Counted from the first letter of the stretch, positions 23,701-31,080 are shown. The stretch is DNA of 64,000 nucleotides from Xenopus tropicalis (GCF_000004195.4 NC_030678.2:76133404-76197403); one strand, 5' to 3'. Numbers and translations are program-made. The notes: generated from the letters alone by a model not told the origin.

Positions 23701-26700
23701 TGATACAAAAGAAAAAGTGGTTTTATTGAAAAAATGCAATTTTTTTTTCAATAAAACCACTTTTTCTTTTGTATCAAGTCCCTATGTGTGCGGCACTCTT
23801 TCTATTATATTTTTGTTTTTGACCTGCACCAAGGGCATTTGGACTTGTATAGGGTGTGCTCCTCCCTGTATTATAATTATATATATATATATATATATAT
23901 ACATATCATTCATGATTCCAAACATTTTTTATAAATAACTGCAAAGTGGGGTGTGCGTAATTATTCAGCCCCCTGAGTCAATACTTTGTAGAACCACCTT
24001 TTGCTGCAATTACAGCTGCCAGTCTTTTAGGGTATGTCTCTACCAGCTTTGCACATCTAGAGACTGAAATCCTTGCCCATTCTTCTTTGCAAAACAGCTC
24101 CAGCTCAGTCAGATTAGATGGACAGCGTTTGTGAACAGCAGATCTTGCCACAGATTCTCGATTGGATTTAGATCTGGACTTTGACTGGGCCATTCTAACA
24201 CATGGATATGTTTTGTTTTAAACCATTCCATTGTTGCCCTGGCTTTATGTTTAGGGTCGTTGTCCTGCTGGAAGGTGAACCTCCGCCCCAGTCTCAAGTC
24301 TTTTGCAGACTCCAAGAGGTTTTCTTCCAAGATTGCCCTGTATTTGGCTCCATACATCTTCCCATCAACTCTGACCAGCTTCCCTGTCCCTGCTGAAGAG
24401 AAGCACCCCCAGAGCATGATGCTGCCACCACCATATTAGACAGTGGGGATGGTGTGTTCAGAGTGATGTGCAGTGTTAGTTTTCCGCCACACATAGCGTT
24501 TTGCATTTTGGCCAAAAAGTTCCATTTTGGTCTCATCTGACCAGAGCACCTTCTTCTACATGTTTCCTGTGTCCCCCACATGGCTTGTGGCAAACTGCAA
24601 ACGAGACTTCTTATGGTTTTCTGTTAACAATGGCTTTCTTCTTGCCACTCTTCCATAAAGACCAACTTTGTGCAGTGCACGACTAATAGTTGTCCTATGG
24701 ACAGATTCCCCCACCTGAGCTGTAGATCTCTGCAGCTCGTCCAGAGTCACCATGGGCCTCTTGGCTGCATTTCTGATCAGCGCTCTCCTTGTTCGGCCTG
24801 TGAGTTTAGGTGGACGGCCTTGTCTTGGTAGGTTTACAGTTGTGCCGTACTCCTTCCATCTCTGAATGATCGCTTGAACAGTGCTCCGAGGGATGTTCAA
24901 GGCTTTGGAAATCTTTTTGTAGCCTAAGCCTGCTTTAAATTTCTCAATAACTTTATCCCTGACCTGTCAGGTGTGTTCTTTGGACTTAATGGTGTTGTTG
25001 CTCCCAATATTCTCTTAGACAACCTCTTAGACAAGGCCGTCACAGAGCAGCTGTATTTGTACTGACATTAGATTACACACAGGTGCACTCTATTTAGTCA
25101 TTAGCACTCATCAGGCAATATCTATGGGCAACTGACTGCACTCAGACCAAAGGGGGCTGAATAATTACGCACACCCCACTTTGCAGTTATTTATTTGTAA
25201 AAAATGTTTGGAATCATGTATGATTTTCGTTCCACTTCTCGCGTGTACAACACTTTGCATTGGTCTTTCACGTGGAATTCCAATAAAATTGATTCATGTT
25301 TGTGGCTGTAATGTGACAAAATGTGGAAAAGTTCAAGGGGCCTGAATACTTTTGCAAGCCACTGGATGTAGTAGCGAATCTGTAGCAAACAGACCAGTTT
25401 TATCAGTGCAGGGCAGTAGTACATTATATTTTAATACTTTAAAACCTTTTCATTTTGTGGTGTTACTGTTCCTTTAAAAACTCCACTGTATACTTAGTGT
25501 TGTTAGCTAAGTTTAATATGCCTAAAATTCTGCAAGCTTTGCTGGCCTCTTTTCTCCTTTGTACTTTCTTTTGCACAACACTTACAAGTAAAAACATTTC
25601 TGCCTTCCTGTTTTATCTGCATTGCTATCAAGGCACTTGCCTATGTAGGTATATACATTTTGAAATGTGTAAAGTGCACATATAGGCCCCTGTTTGCACC
25701 TGGTATGTACATTAAATGAAGTTTTGTATCTATTGCAGCTTGCTCCACATCATATTAAGTTTCTTAGTTGAAAAAAGCAGTGGCCATTTGATATTATGCT
25801 GAATGTGGCTTGCACCTTACTGAAGCAAGCATAACACAAGGTTTAGGTATTTAGCACCCCCCATCCTTCCTGTTTAATATGTGTTGAAAAGTTTTAGGCC
25901 TAACACATTTTTATATATCCCTTTTTATAACTCTCTTCTGGTTTAGCATCATTTTATTTAAACATCTCTTCACTCATATAACCAGAGTATTGTGCGCATT
26001 TTTCTTGATTTTTACAGAAACTACATGCACACACTAGTTTGAAATTACTTAAATTATATCAATACAGTATAGGCAATTTCTGCGTTTGTTTTTGTAAACT
26101 ATTGCTTTTTCCTTTGTGTCCTCTTTCTCAGAAATGTCTGTTTAGGAAAAGATTTAAACAAATGTAAATATGGTTAACTAATATAACTTATGGGGCATTG
26201 CATATATATTTGTTAAAGTTTTTATTGTACGTGAATAACCCTTTAAACATATCCTGATTTGGGACTTTGATATACTTTTCCTCTTATTTCAGCTTCAGAC
26301 TCACTCTTTTGTGCTGTGGATCAGAATCATAGGACCTTTTCAATAGGTGATTTTATGTCTTGATTTATAGCCAAATGTTTGGCATTGTATTACTTTCTGT
26401 AGACTGCTAGGATAATTCTGTTCCTGTACTAAAAGAATGTGAAGGCCAACATTGTGATCTGGTCATTATATTTCTTCTACCCCCTCCCTGTTAAATGGTA
26501 AATAAACATCATGTAGGCTTTGTTGCACAGTTTGAGGGTTATTAACATTTTTCTTTTTCCCTTTTTAGATACAAGCAATTTGTGCCAAACATCTACTACT
26601 TCTCAGACGCCTGTTACACTTACATCTCCCTTCAATATCACATCTTCTGTTGCAGCATCTGGAACCCTCACAAACCCTGTAACAGTGGCAGCTGCCATGA

Positions 26701-26999
26701 GCATGAGAAGCCCAGTGAATGTTTCAAGTCCTGTCAACATAACTTCTCCAATGAATTTGGGTCATCCAGTTACAATTACAACTCCTATTTCCATGACCTC
26801 TCCCTTGTCCTTAACTTCACCTGTAAATTTGCAGACACCAGTTACTGCTCCTGTGAATATAGCACATCCAGTCACTATAACGAGCCCTATGAATCTGCCC
26901 ACACCAATGACGTTAGCGGGCCAGTTAAACATAGCTATGAGACCAGTAGAAAGCATGCCATTTTTGTCTCAAGCTCTGCCGTCTTCACCACCTTGGTAA
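3461..26999 (+). CDS. vezf1: vezf1, vascular endothelial zinc finger 1 (spliced CDS)
   Basis: C2H2 zinc-finger DNA-binding transcription factor (VEZF1/DB1), nuclear, known from work in mouse for roles in endothelial development and binding of G-rich sites. The join 3461-3493, 14429-15147, 16132-16195, 17403-17574 and 26569-26999 gives 472 codons with all phases consistent (0, 2, 0, 1). It starts [11 protein letters not shown], as in the mammalian protein, and ends LPSSPPW. Six fingers are visible: C83/C86/H99/H103, C184/C187/H200/H204, C212/C215/H228/H232, C242/C245/H258/H263, C271/C274/H287/H291 and C297/C300/H312/H316. Between fingers 1 and 2 is a Ser/Thr/Pro-rich linker. The C-terminal 140 residues are a degenerate array of PVxIxxPM-like repeats. 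Including both candidate cassettes would give 507 residues; I recall about 520 for human. Identification rests on remembered family sequence. Confidence 0.95.
6218..6714. repeat. MITE-like element with degenerate terminal inverted repeats
   Basis: The left end CTTAAAGGGAAAATATACC and the inverted right end (GGTATATGTTCTCTTAAAG) are imperfect inverted repeats. Inside is a second inverted pair, CATACCTGATTCCACAGA at 6311 and its complement at 6620, around a C17 run at about 6367-6383. No transposase remnant is present. Confidence 0.55.
7116..7394. repeat. MITE related to the element at 58445-58766
   Basis: Shared blocks with 58445-58766, in opposite orientation, include CCGATATCTGGCCTGAAAT, GATCGGGCAGGTTAGAAAA, GGGGACCGCATCA, GGCCCCAGGGCCAAAC and CCCGTGTATGG. 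GC-rich fold-back structure with many CpGs and no coding capacity. Confidence 0.7.
7809..8184. repeat. Palindromic MITE, AACAGTAACACC termini
   Basis: It begins TTAAAAGAACAGTAACACCA and ends TGGTGTTACTGTTCCTTTAAA, inverted copies of each other. The arms match along most of about 375 bp, for example AGCTGCTGTGTAG against CTACACAGCAGCT. Half copies are at 25365-25477 and 31081-31233. Confidence 0.8.
8642..8923. repeat. Long perfect hairpin flanked by poly-T and poly-A
   Basis: Arms 8692-8758 and 8803-8869 are perfect 67-bp reverse complements with a 44-nt spacer. Outer parts pair imperfectly and end in a T run (8642-8662) and a complementary A run (8899-8923), so the whole element can fold. 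Fold-back element of unknown class in vezf1 intron 1. Confidence 0.85.
9331..9832. repeat. Degenerate fold-back MITE (GATTAGTCGC family)
   Basis: Edges read GGTAATGGCATACAGGG and TGTGTGCTATCACCCTAA. Internal pairs such as CAGATTAGTTGCC / GGTGACTAATCTCC and CCAACTAATCTG place it with the decayed relatives of the Harbinger-like MITEs. The open frames on both strands are not genes. Confidence 0.55.
11115..11205. repeat. Short fold-back MITE relic
   Basis: GGGGAGATTTGTTGCCCGCGG pairs loosely with TTAAATCTCCCCATGTGCC, the same terminal logic as the GATTAGTCGC family. No intact ends. Confidence 0.5.
11769..12187. repeat. Terminal-inverted-repeat element with TA flanks
   Basis: The left end GTGCTGGGCGGTATGACC and the right end GGTATACCGCCCAGCAC are inverted repeats, flanked by TA on both sides (11767-11768 and 12188-12189). 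A TA duplication would suit Tc1/mariner-type mobilisation, but the class is uncertain. Inside are a CCCCAAACACC tract (11878-11943) and a GC-rich palindrome near 12008-12096. A truncated second copy is at 19411-19700. Confidence 0.75.
13024..13306. repeat. MITE with AAAAGTAACACT termini and inner hairpin
   Basis: It opens TAAAGGAAAAGTAACACTAAA and closes TTTAGTGTTACTTTTCCTTTTA. An inner hairpin pairs ATCGATTGATC plus AGCCTAGCCT at 13052-13081 with AGGCTAGGCTTGATCAATCGAT near 13100-13122. No coding capacity. Confidence 0.75.
13574..13708. repeat. hAT-type MITE with perfect 8-bp target duplication
   Basis: The ends CAGTGCTACCTAACC and GGTTGGGGATCCCTG are imperfect inverted repeats of the CAGNGGTTCCCAACC type found in hAT elements. 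They are bounded by identical 8-bp flanks TACTAAGG at 13566-13573 and 13709-13716. Confidence 0.85.
14429..15147 (+). CDS. vezf1: vezf1 coding exon 2 (His tract, fingers 1-3 and half of 4)
   Basis: Acceptor AG at 14427-14428 after a long T run; donor GTAAGG at 15148; 719 nt, so it ends in phase 2. It encodes AHDAS, nine histidines (CAT/CAC codons), QQQAAQNS, a Pro-rich stretch, a lysine-rich segment, zinc finger 1, a Ser/Thr-rich linker, fingers 2 and 3, and the first half of finger 4. The arginine codon at residue 251 is split across the intron and regained by exon 3 (AG|G). Mammalian VEZF1 has, as I recall, only two histidines in the tract. Confidence 0.96.
15148..16131 (+). other. vezf1: vezf1 intron 2
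   Basis: GTAAGG to CACAG. Contains an A run at about 15580-15595 and no repeat that I recognise with confidence. Confidence 0.85.
16132..16195 (+). CDS. vezf1: vezf1 coding exon 3
   Basis: 64 nt. The first base completes Arg251, then 21 codons complete zinc finger 4 (H258, H263) and begin finger 5 (C271). Acceptor CCTACACAG; donor GTAAGA at 16196; ends in phase 0. Absent from open-frame scans because of its size, but its protein matches VEZF1 exactly as remembered. Confidence 0.95.
16196..17402 (+). other. vezf1: vezf1 intron 3
   Basis: GTAAGA to CCAG. No gene or clear repeat seen; short open frames at 16639-16833 and 17020-17202 lack any recognisable similarity. Confidence 0.8.
17403..17574 (+). 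CDS. vezf1: vezf1 coding exon 4
   Basis: 172 nt, phase 0 in and phase 1 out. It completes zinc finger 5 (C274, H287, H291), encodes finger 6 (C297, C300, H312, H316) and a trailing CNTCKQ with one more Cys pair. The donor at 17575 (AAG|GTAAAA) leaves one G for the next codon. A second in-frame donor lies 15 nt downstream at 17590 (CAAG|GTAATG); its use would insert five residues, four of them KKFQ. Confidence 0.93.
17575..18342 (+). other. vezf1: Intron after vezf1 exon 4
   Basis: AT-rich, with T runs near 17660 and 17700 and no recognised element. I looked for the glutamine-rich exon I remember from mammals and did not find it here. Confidence 0.6.
18343..18393 (+). CDS. vezf1: Candidate 51-nt vezf1 cassette exon
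   Basis: The acceptor TTTTAATTTTAG is preceded by a pyrimidine-rich tract, and the donor AAG|GTATTT follows. The 51 nt enter and leave in phase 1, matching exons 4 and 7, and stay open, adding 17 residues ([17 protein letters not shown]). I do not recognise this peptide in other VEZF1 proteins, so this is a splice-site and phase prediction only. Confidence 0.4.
18394..18819. other. Intronic, TA microsatellite inside
   Basis: AT-rich intron sequence with (TA)n at 18708-18727 and a T tract at 18784-18803. No gene seen. Confidence 0.6.
18820..19000. repeat. Interspersed Xenopus repeat fragment
   Basis: Begins TTTAAAGGAGAACTAAAGCC and continues through GGTTTGGGCTTCTGTACC and CACATGCTCTGTGCTGC, which I recall as a common Xenopus repeat. 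Boundaries are approximate. Confidence 0.5.
19411..19595. repeat. G-rich minisatellite
   Basis: Four to five irregular units (about 35-52 bp) of GCGGATGGGGGGGTGTTTGGGG followed by GTGGGGGG-type runs. It is an expanded version of the CCCCAAACACC tract inside the element at 11769-12187. Multiple runs of four or more G on the + strand could form G-quadruplexes in the vezf1 transcript. The open frames it creates (19371-19651) are artefacts. Confidence 0.85.
19596..19700. repeat. Truncated copy of the GTGCTGGGCGG element
   Basis: Reverse complement of the left part of the 11769-12187 element: GGTCACCTAATCATGCATGG, then TACCGTCAAATACCGTGAT, and end CCGCCCAGCAC plus TA. The opposite end is missing; together with 19411-19595 this forms one 5'-deleted copy. 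It abuts the truncated Tc1 element directly at 19700/19701. Confidence 0.8.
19701..20870 (-). mobile_element. Tc1/mariner transposon copy A, 3'-truncated
   Basis: Holds most of a Tc1-like transposase on the - strand plus downstream noncoding sequence to about 20870, where the other terminal region lies. The transposase 3' end and its terminal repeat are missing at 19700. A conserved noncoding part at 20626-20870 includes TTCAAAAACTTATTTCACTC, typical of Tc1 ends as I recall. Inserted antisense in a vezf1 intron. Confidence 0.85.
19706..20625 (-). pseudogene. Tc1-like transposase, C-terminally truncated
   Basis: Cut-and-paste DNA transposase of the Tc1 family, normally about 340 residues. About 308 residues are open, from [10 protein letters not shown] to ICKEEW; then the frame runs into the neighbouring repeat, which supplies a foreign tail. 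Visible parts are the N-terminal helix-turn-helix region (residues 1-60), a GRPR-like segment [14 protein letters not shown] (D153), QHDNDPKH (D244) and SPDLNPIEN (E279). D244 and E279 are separated by 34 residues, the DD34E signature. No internal stop or frameshift, so truncation is its main defect and the copy may be fairly young. Confidence 0.85.
20871..21480. other. Intronic, nothing firm
   Basis: AT-rich. GTTATCTGCTATGTG and TTGAATGGCTGC near 20895-20950 echo the inner part of the 7809-8184 MITE, so a decayed half copy is possible. No gene. Confidence 0.4.
21484..21946. repeat. MITE with TTA target duplication (GGGGCATATTC termini)
   Basis: The ends GGGGCATATTCATTAAAGTAC and GTACTTTAATGAATGTGCCCC are inverted repeats bounded by TTA on both sides (21481-21483 and 21947-21949). 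A 3-bp TTA duplication suits PIF/Harbinger. The inner segment CATAGGACTCAATGGCACTC recurs at 38575, so 38344-38771 is a diverged relative. Confidence 0.8.
21985..22175. repeat. Imperfect inverted repeat
   Basis: GTGCCTGCACCCAGAAGCATTGAATCTG near 22020 pairs with CAGATTTAATGCTTCGGGGTGCAGG near 22144, and TGCGGGCACACACAGCTGATATC with GATATCGGCTGAGTGTGCC. Probably another MITE; ends undefined. Confidence 0.5.
22186..22815. other. Intronic, nothing recognised
   Basis: Low-complexity and unique AT-rich sequence; the antisense open frame at 22515-22832 has no recognisable features. Confidence 0.5.
22819..23140. repeat. Harbinger-like fold-back MITE, copy 1
   Basis: Perfect terminal repeats GGGCTCTGGCACACGGGGGA ... 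CCCCGTGTGCCAGAGCCC, flanked by TTA at 22816-22818 and 23141-23143. The body folds back on itself, with GCCGGCGGGATGGCAGACGC against GCGTCTGCCATCCCGCGCC. GC- and CpG-rich, unlike its surroundings. TIR plus TTA duplication suit a PIF/Harbinger nonautonomous family. Confidence 0.88.
23385..23600. repeat. Interspersed Xenopus repeat (GACCTGGGGTTCCGGATAA type)
   Basis: Contains AGGACCTGGGGTTCCGGATAA, CCAATAAGGATTAATTATTT and CTACTGTTTTATTATTAGAG. Parts recur at 51720-51787 and 51963-52010. Confidence 0.65.
23608..23658. repeat. (TA)n microsatellites
   Basis: Two TA runs separated by TTTTATTTATTGA. Confidence 0.85.
23674..23803. repeat. Perfect palindrome, 61-bp arms, Penelope-like end sequence
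   Basis: Arms 23674-23734 and 23743-23803 are exact reverse complements with an 8-nt loop. The arm text GCCGCACACATAGGGACTT, and GCACC...GGGC then GTGTGCTCC downstream (23824-23862), resemble the Penelope-like end at 53497-53662. I read this as an inverted duplication of that element's end lacking the ribozyme core. Confidence 0.8.
23804..23901 (+). repeat. Penelope-like element end plus (TA)n
   Basis: GACCTGCACCAAGGGC ... GGGTGTGCTCCTCCC followed by (TA)n at 23879-23901 parallels, in opposite orientation, GCACCCAGGGC ... GTGTGCTCCTG followed by (TA)n at 53462-53495. Confidence 0.5.
23905..25364 (-). mobile_element. Tc1/mariner transposon copy B, decayed
   Basis: Terminal repeats: the right one (25152-25364) ends near CAAGCCACTG, and only its inner part is matched on the left (23905-23975), both holding GGGGTGTGCGTAATTATTCA. 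The remaining left terminus is lost next to the (TA)n run. The right end abuts half of the 7809-type MITE, so it probably inserted into that MITE. Confidence 0.85.
23978..24960 (-). pseudogene. Tc1-like transposase pseudogene
   Basis: Similarity to Tc1 transposases is spread over several frames of the - strand. It starts with a helix-turn-helix part ([17 protein letters not shown] and the AT-hook-like LPRQGRPPK) at 24900-24790, followed by [20 protein letters not shown] and [11 protein letters not shown] at 24417-24150, and a C terminus KEEWARIS ... STKY near 24100-23978. At least two frameshifts (near 24560 and 24150), one stop near 24437 and a lost start make it nonfunctional. It is a different Tc1 lineage from copy A. 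Confidence 0.85.
25365..25477. repeat. Right half of the 7809-type MITE
   Basis: Matches 8070-8184: GTAGCAAACA, CAGTTTTA, CAGTGCAGGGCA and the end GTGGTGTTACTGTTCCTTTAA. The left half is not found beyond copy B of Tc1. Confidence 0.75.
25478..26292. other. vezf1: vezf1 intron, nothing recognised
   Basis: AT-rich, ending in the acceptor CTTATTTCAG before the candidate exon at 26293. No glutamine-rich exon visible. Confidence 0.55.
26293..26346 (+). CDS. vezf1: Candidate 54-nt vezf1 cassette exon
   Basis: Acceptor CTCTTATTTCAG, donor ATAG|GTGATT, length 54, phase 1 in and out, open throughout. It would add 18 residues ([18 protein letters not shown]) before the conserved SNLCQTST segment. I do not recognise the peptide. 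Support is splice signals plus phase only. Confidence 0.35.
   Translation, partial: LQTHSFVLWIRIIGPFQ
26569..26999 (+). CDS. vezf1: vezf1 last coding exon
   Basis: Acceptor CCCTTTTTAG after a T-rich tract. Two bases complete the split codon, then 142 codons to TAA at 26997-26999. Starts [17 protein letters not shown] and ends [10 protein letters not shown], both diagnostic for VEZF1. The middle is a repetitive Pro/Thr/Val/Met/Asn-rich array ([20 protein letters not shown] and similar) of the kind expected for an activation or interaction region. The upstream ATG at 26520 lies in the intron and is not the start. Confidence 0.96.
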
Positions 27000-28952
27000 A
27001 GAACACTCACCCCAGTATTAAGAAGTTGTTCCGTAGATATTTACCAGCAACTTTCAGTAATGTCTTTAAGAATGTTGCAGAAATGCTTGCTGACCCTTGA
27101 GTTTAGCCAATTTCATTTGTCCTTCAGCCTTCGTATTTATTGTCCTGTAACATGCCAATTAATGGAGGAGATCAGAACAGTGAAAATGAAGAAAAATATA
27201 GTGTAGAAGACTGTTTTATGCCTGAAGTCAAAGCAAACATTGTATTAAGATTTTAACCTAAAATCTTGGAACTTTTGAAAGAAAGAGATAACACTAGCAA
27301 CCAATATCTTCATTTTATTCTCATACCTTTGAACATGTTTATCACTACTGCAGCTTAACCTTTCAAATTCTAGTGCAGTCTCTGTTGTGCTTTTCAACTG
27401 TTTGTGTTCTCTGTATCTGTACATTGTAGAACACAATGTTATCTCAGAGAATCTGCATTTTACTGTGGAGATATGTTTATTATAAGCAGCATTTCCTATG
27501 GAAAAGCAAAATGATCTGCAAAGAATAGAATTTGCCATTGTGATGTGACCGCGATCAGGGCTGGAAACATTGAGTCCACTAGCATGGAATGAGTCGAATC
27601 ATTAAATTAATCATTTCATCTATAATCCCTGACTAGTACAAGGTAAATTAGGTGCTATGTTTTCAGACCTGATAGACTTTAATTTGATATTGGGCAATGT
27701 AAATATTGTTAAAACATATAACCAGAAGGGAGTATTAGCATTCTAGTTATTTTTATTATTATTTTCATTTAACGGTTTTTGGTTCGGTTGAAGAACAAAA
27801 GTACGGGGGCATCTATATATCCTGCAGAAACCAGGATGAAGCTAAGAAACTGCTTCCAAAATACATTTTGTCACCTCAGTTGTCGCCGTGGGAGCTTGGC
27901 ATGTGTTTAAAGGCTTCTCAAAAGCACCTTGACTCTCCCATTTCAGTGTGGATTGTACAACCACACACTACTGAAACGCAAAAGGAAACAATGCCTTCCA
28001 GGGAGAAAACCTCATGGATGTGGTAGAAGCATAATGGGTAACCAAGTTTATCAGTTCCTCTTCCCAATTTTTGTCTTATTAATGGCGTATACATTTTATG
28101 TAGAAAAAGGACTTTTGTGTTCTGTTAAAATCCATATATAGTTTTTCTAACCACTGACTATATAAAAAGGCCCTGTATGACAAGCCAAGAGAATCATTGT
28201 TTTTGCTTGTGGTTTTTTCTTTGTTCTTGTATGTGGGTTTTTAAAAAGATTTCATAAGTGTTGTAGAAATCTGGTTTTAATATGTAAATATTTTTGCTTT
28301 TTTTATATTCAACCTTCCCATTCTTGCTATTTTTCTTTATTGTTCATGAAGACAGTGGGATACAATCCATTGTGGAATGTCCCCAGTAGCACTTGCTTAT
28401 TGGACAGATTACACATAAGCAGAGACACCCATCCATTGCTATGCTATATGTCTTTTATTGGTTTTAATACCCCCTCCCAATTATTAACCATGTTGTAGAA
28501 AGTACCAACCAAAAGTGTTTTTTTAAACTGCTTTTTAGACCATCATGTAACATTAACTTTTGTTTTAGATAAGTGTTCAGATCTTTATTTGCTGTGGTGG
28601 CTAGCAGACATGCTTAGAAACAAATGTTTTGCAGCCTTTCCCGGCTATTGAGAGGTTACTTAATAGGCAAAGACTCTACATTTTATGAAAAAAGTGTATT
28701 TCACTGAATAGACTCAAAGGCTAATTTTTATTTATGTATCGGAGCCAATTTCTTTGCTGGAGAAGTGCATTGCACCTCTAGCAGTAAAAGGGATTGTACT
28801 GCTCATTTAAACTAAGTATTTAAAAATGTCTGTCTGTTCCACCAAGTTCGAGAAAATGGCATGCTTTATTAGAAAAATGGACAAACCTCTTCAATAAGAG
28901 TTGTTTGAATTGATAAATACACAAAAACGCTCTAGGGGGCTTATATGTATAC

Positions 28953-28958
28953 AATAAA
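28953..28958 (+). terminator. Possible proximal poly(A) signal
   Basis: AATAAA followed 17 nt later by GTGT and a genomic A run. Could give a shorter vezf1 mRNA; the A run would also cause internal priming in cDNA. Confidence 0.4.
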
Positions 28959-29177
28959 ATAGACTTCAGTGTGTAAAAAAAAAAAATAAAAAAATTAATT
29001 TTATAACTGATCTTTTGTATTGTAGGACATTAAATTGTACATCTTTTGTATATAAAAGATTAGGAAACTTTCTGTATAGCAGAAAGCAAACACATTCCTA
29101 CACTTTTACTGTATATGTTTGTTATAATGTCCATGTAAACATGCCCCATGTTTGTGCCTTTTTAATTAGTTTGTCTC

Positions 29178-29183
29178 AATAAA
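29178..29183 (+). terminator. vezf1: vezf1 poly(A) signal
   Basis: AATAAA followed within 40 nt by a GT/T-rich stretch (GTGTTGATTTATTTCCCTTC, TTGTGGTTTGG). Cleavage is likely near 29195-29205. Confidence 0.7.
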
Positions 29184-29209
29184 CAAAATGTAGAGAAGCA
29201 GTGTTGATT

Positions 29210-29589
29210 TATTTCCCTTCTTATTGTGGTTTGGCTTAATAGACTTTGTCTGAAAATCCCTCTAACATATGTTCTAGCACTTGTCTGGCTTTTTTTGTCA
29301 TCTTATTTAAGTCAGCAAGAAGTTCTTCAAACATATATAGAAGAACAAGTGCTTTTATGTAAGTTGTAGAACTTTTGAGGTGACTTATTATGGAATAGGG
29401 TTATGGGTATGGGGATGCACTGTTAAGGTGACACTAAAAGTGCAGGGAACTAGAGGGCTTTAGCTAGCTTTATACTGCACAAGAGCCATGAATATCCTGT
29501 AAAAGATCCCTTTAAATAGTTATTTTTAAAGAGTGTTATTGTTTTAACACAACATATATAATGGTACATTTGTCAAGATGACAATCTCT
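29210..29589. other. Intergenic, nothing recognised
   Basis: No gene or recognisable repeat. Confidence 0.5.
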
Positions 29590-29592
29590 TTA

Positions 29593-29779
29593 GGGCTCTG
29601 GCACACGGGGAGATTAGTCGCCCGCGACTTTCGGGAAATCGCGCCGCCACGTGTGCCATCCCGCCGGCGACTTACATGTTCGCCGGTGGGATGGCGGGTC
29701 ATGGCAACTCGGGGAGATTAGTCGCCCGTGACAAGGGAGTTTTGCCGCGGGCGACTAATCTCCCCGTGTGCCAGAGCCC
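29593..29779. repeat. Harbinger-like fold-back MITE, copy 2
   Basis: GGGCTCTGGCACACGGGG ... CCCCGTGTGCCAGAGCCC with TTA on each side (29590-29592 and 29780-29782). Shorter than copy 1 (187 bp). Confidence 0.88.
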
Positions 29780-29782
29780 TTA

Positions 29783-31080
29783 GAGTTAAACTTTAATGGA
29801 GCAGGATTACAATAGTAGAGAACAGAGCATGTGCCTGTTTCCACAATAGTTACCAATGGCATAAGAAGTAATGGTCTCCAGAGCTGGTGGGGGGTGGGGT
29901 AATATTAAATATTTGGTAGCTGGATCAACTATAGAGCTATTTCACACCAGGGTCCCCAGACTTCAAAAATTTAGTGGTTAAACCTCTCTGGTCTACACTT
30001 ACGGGGGATAACCATATTGGCCATCTGAAGCCAGGGACTAATGGTAGGAGCATAGATTTTTGGTGTAAAACAAAAGTATTCAGAACTGCAACCTAGCTTG
30101 TATTCCTGGCATCCAAAGCCCCCAGAAGGCATGAAGTGTGTGTAATCCTTATAAGCAGTGTTTAGTAATGTTATAAATTAAGAAACCATGCTCATTAATA
30201 AGTCACATGACTAAATAAAGTAACCCTGTGTTTAAAAAAATGACTATACTGGACAGACCCCTGTAAAAGCACTCAGCTTTGGGCCTTTACAAGTCACCAA
30301 ATAGTTACATACCCATATAATTTCCATATATTTTACAATAGGGGTACATAATGCACTCTATATTCTTTAAGAGCAGATAGTATTTAGCTAAATATAATTC
30401 ATATAAAGCATTATTAAACTAAACCTTATGCATGGTGCATTAGTTTACCGTTCTACTAAAAGCCTTTTAGGAATATGAAAACGCCAATCAGTTCTCAAAC
30501 ATCTGAGAATGCCTTGGAGTGCATTTTTATGCAGAAGCAACAAGAATTCATCTCCTCTTTTGCCATCTCTTGATGCCATGTACTATTGATAGGTTTTAGT
30601 TGCTAATCTTTAACAACATTCACAAGGCAGATGTTTTACTGTAACATATGTTTTCAGACACGTTGCATGTAGGTATTTGTTAAACCAAGTTGTAAATAGG
30701 GTTAACATTGCGATTCTTTACATTTTGTTTTGGCTCCCCACAAAAAATCAGAACACCTGTTCCTGTCAGTCTGCGGCTGGCCTTAGCTTAAACAACTGTA
30801 AAAACATATGTTAGTGGTCCTAAAATTGCTGTAATTAAATAGGATGAGAGTCATACAGACCTGAACCCTTATTTATAAAGGCTAAATAATTTCAACTTTC
30901 AGTGCTGCTATTTACATTGCCATTTTGTATGTAAAAGCCAAAGAAATGAAATAGCTTATAGTACTGACATACCCTCAACATAGAAATCTTGAGTACAAAC
31001 CAGCAAGGTTAGGAAAACTGCAAAGTAATATAACATGGTGGTACTATGTTTTAGATACAGGATTTAGCCTTGTAGCTTTA
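29783..31080. other. Intergenic, nothing recognised
   Basis: Mostly unique AT-rich sequence; no coding frame of note. Confidence 0.5.

Larger units (their letters stand above)
27000..29200 (+). other. vezf1: vezf1 3' UTR
   Basis: About 2.2 kb of AT-rich, repeat-free sequence follows the stop codon up to the poly(A) signal at 29178. Three Pumilio-type elements (TGTANATA) are visible at 27698-27705, 28283-28290 and 29047-29054, suggesting translational or stability control. An earlier AATAAA at 28953 precedes an A-rich run (28975-28995) and could be an alternative end. Confidence 0.75.
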
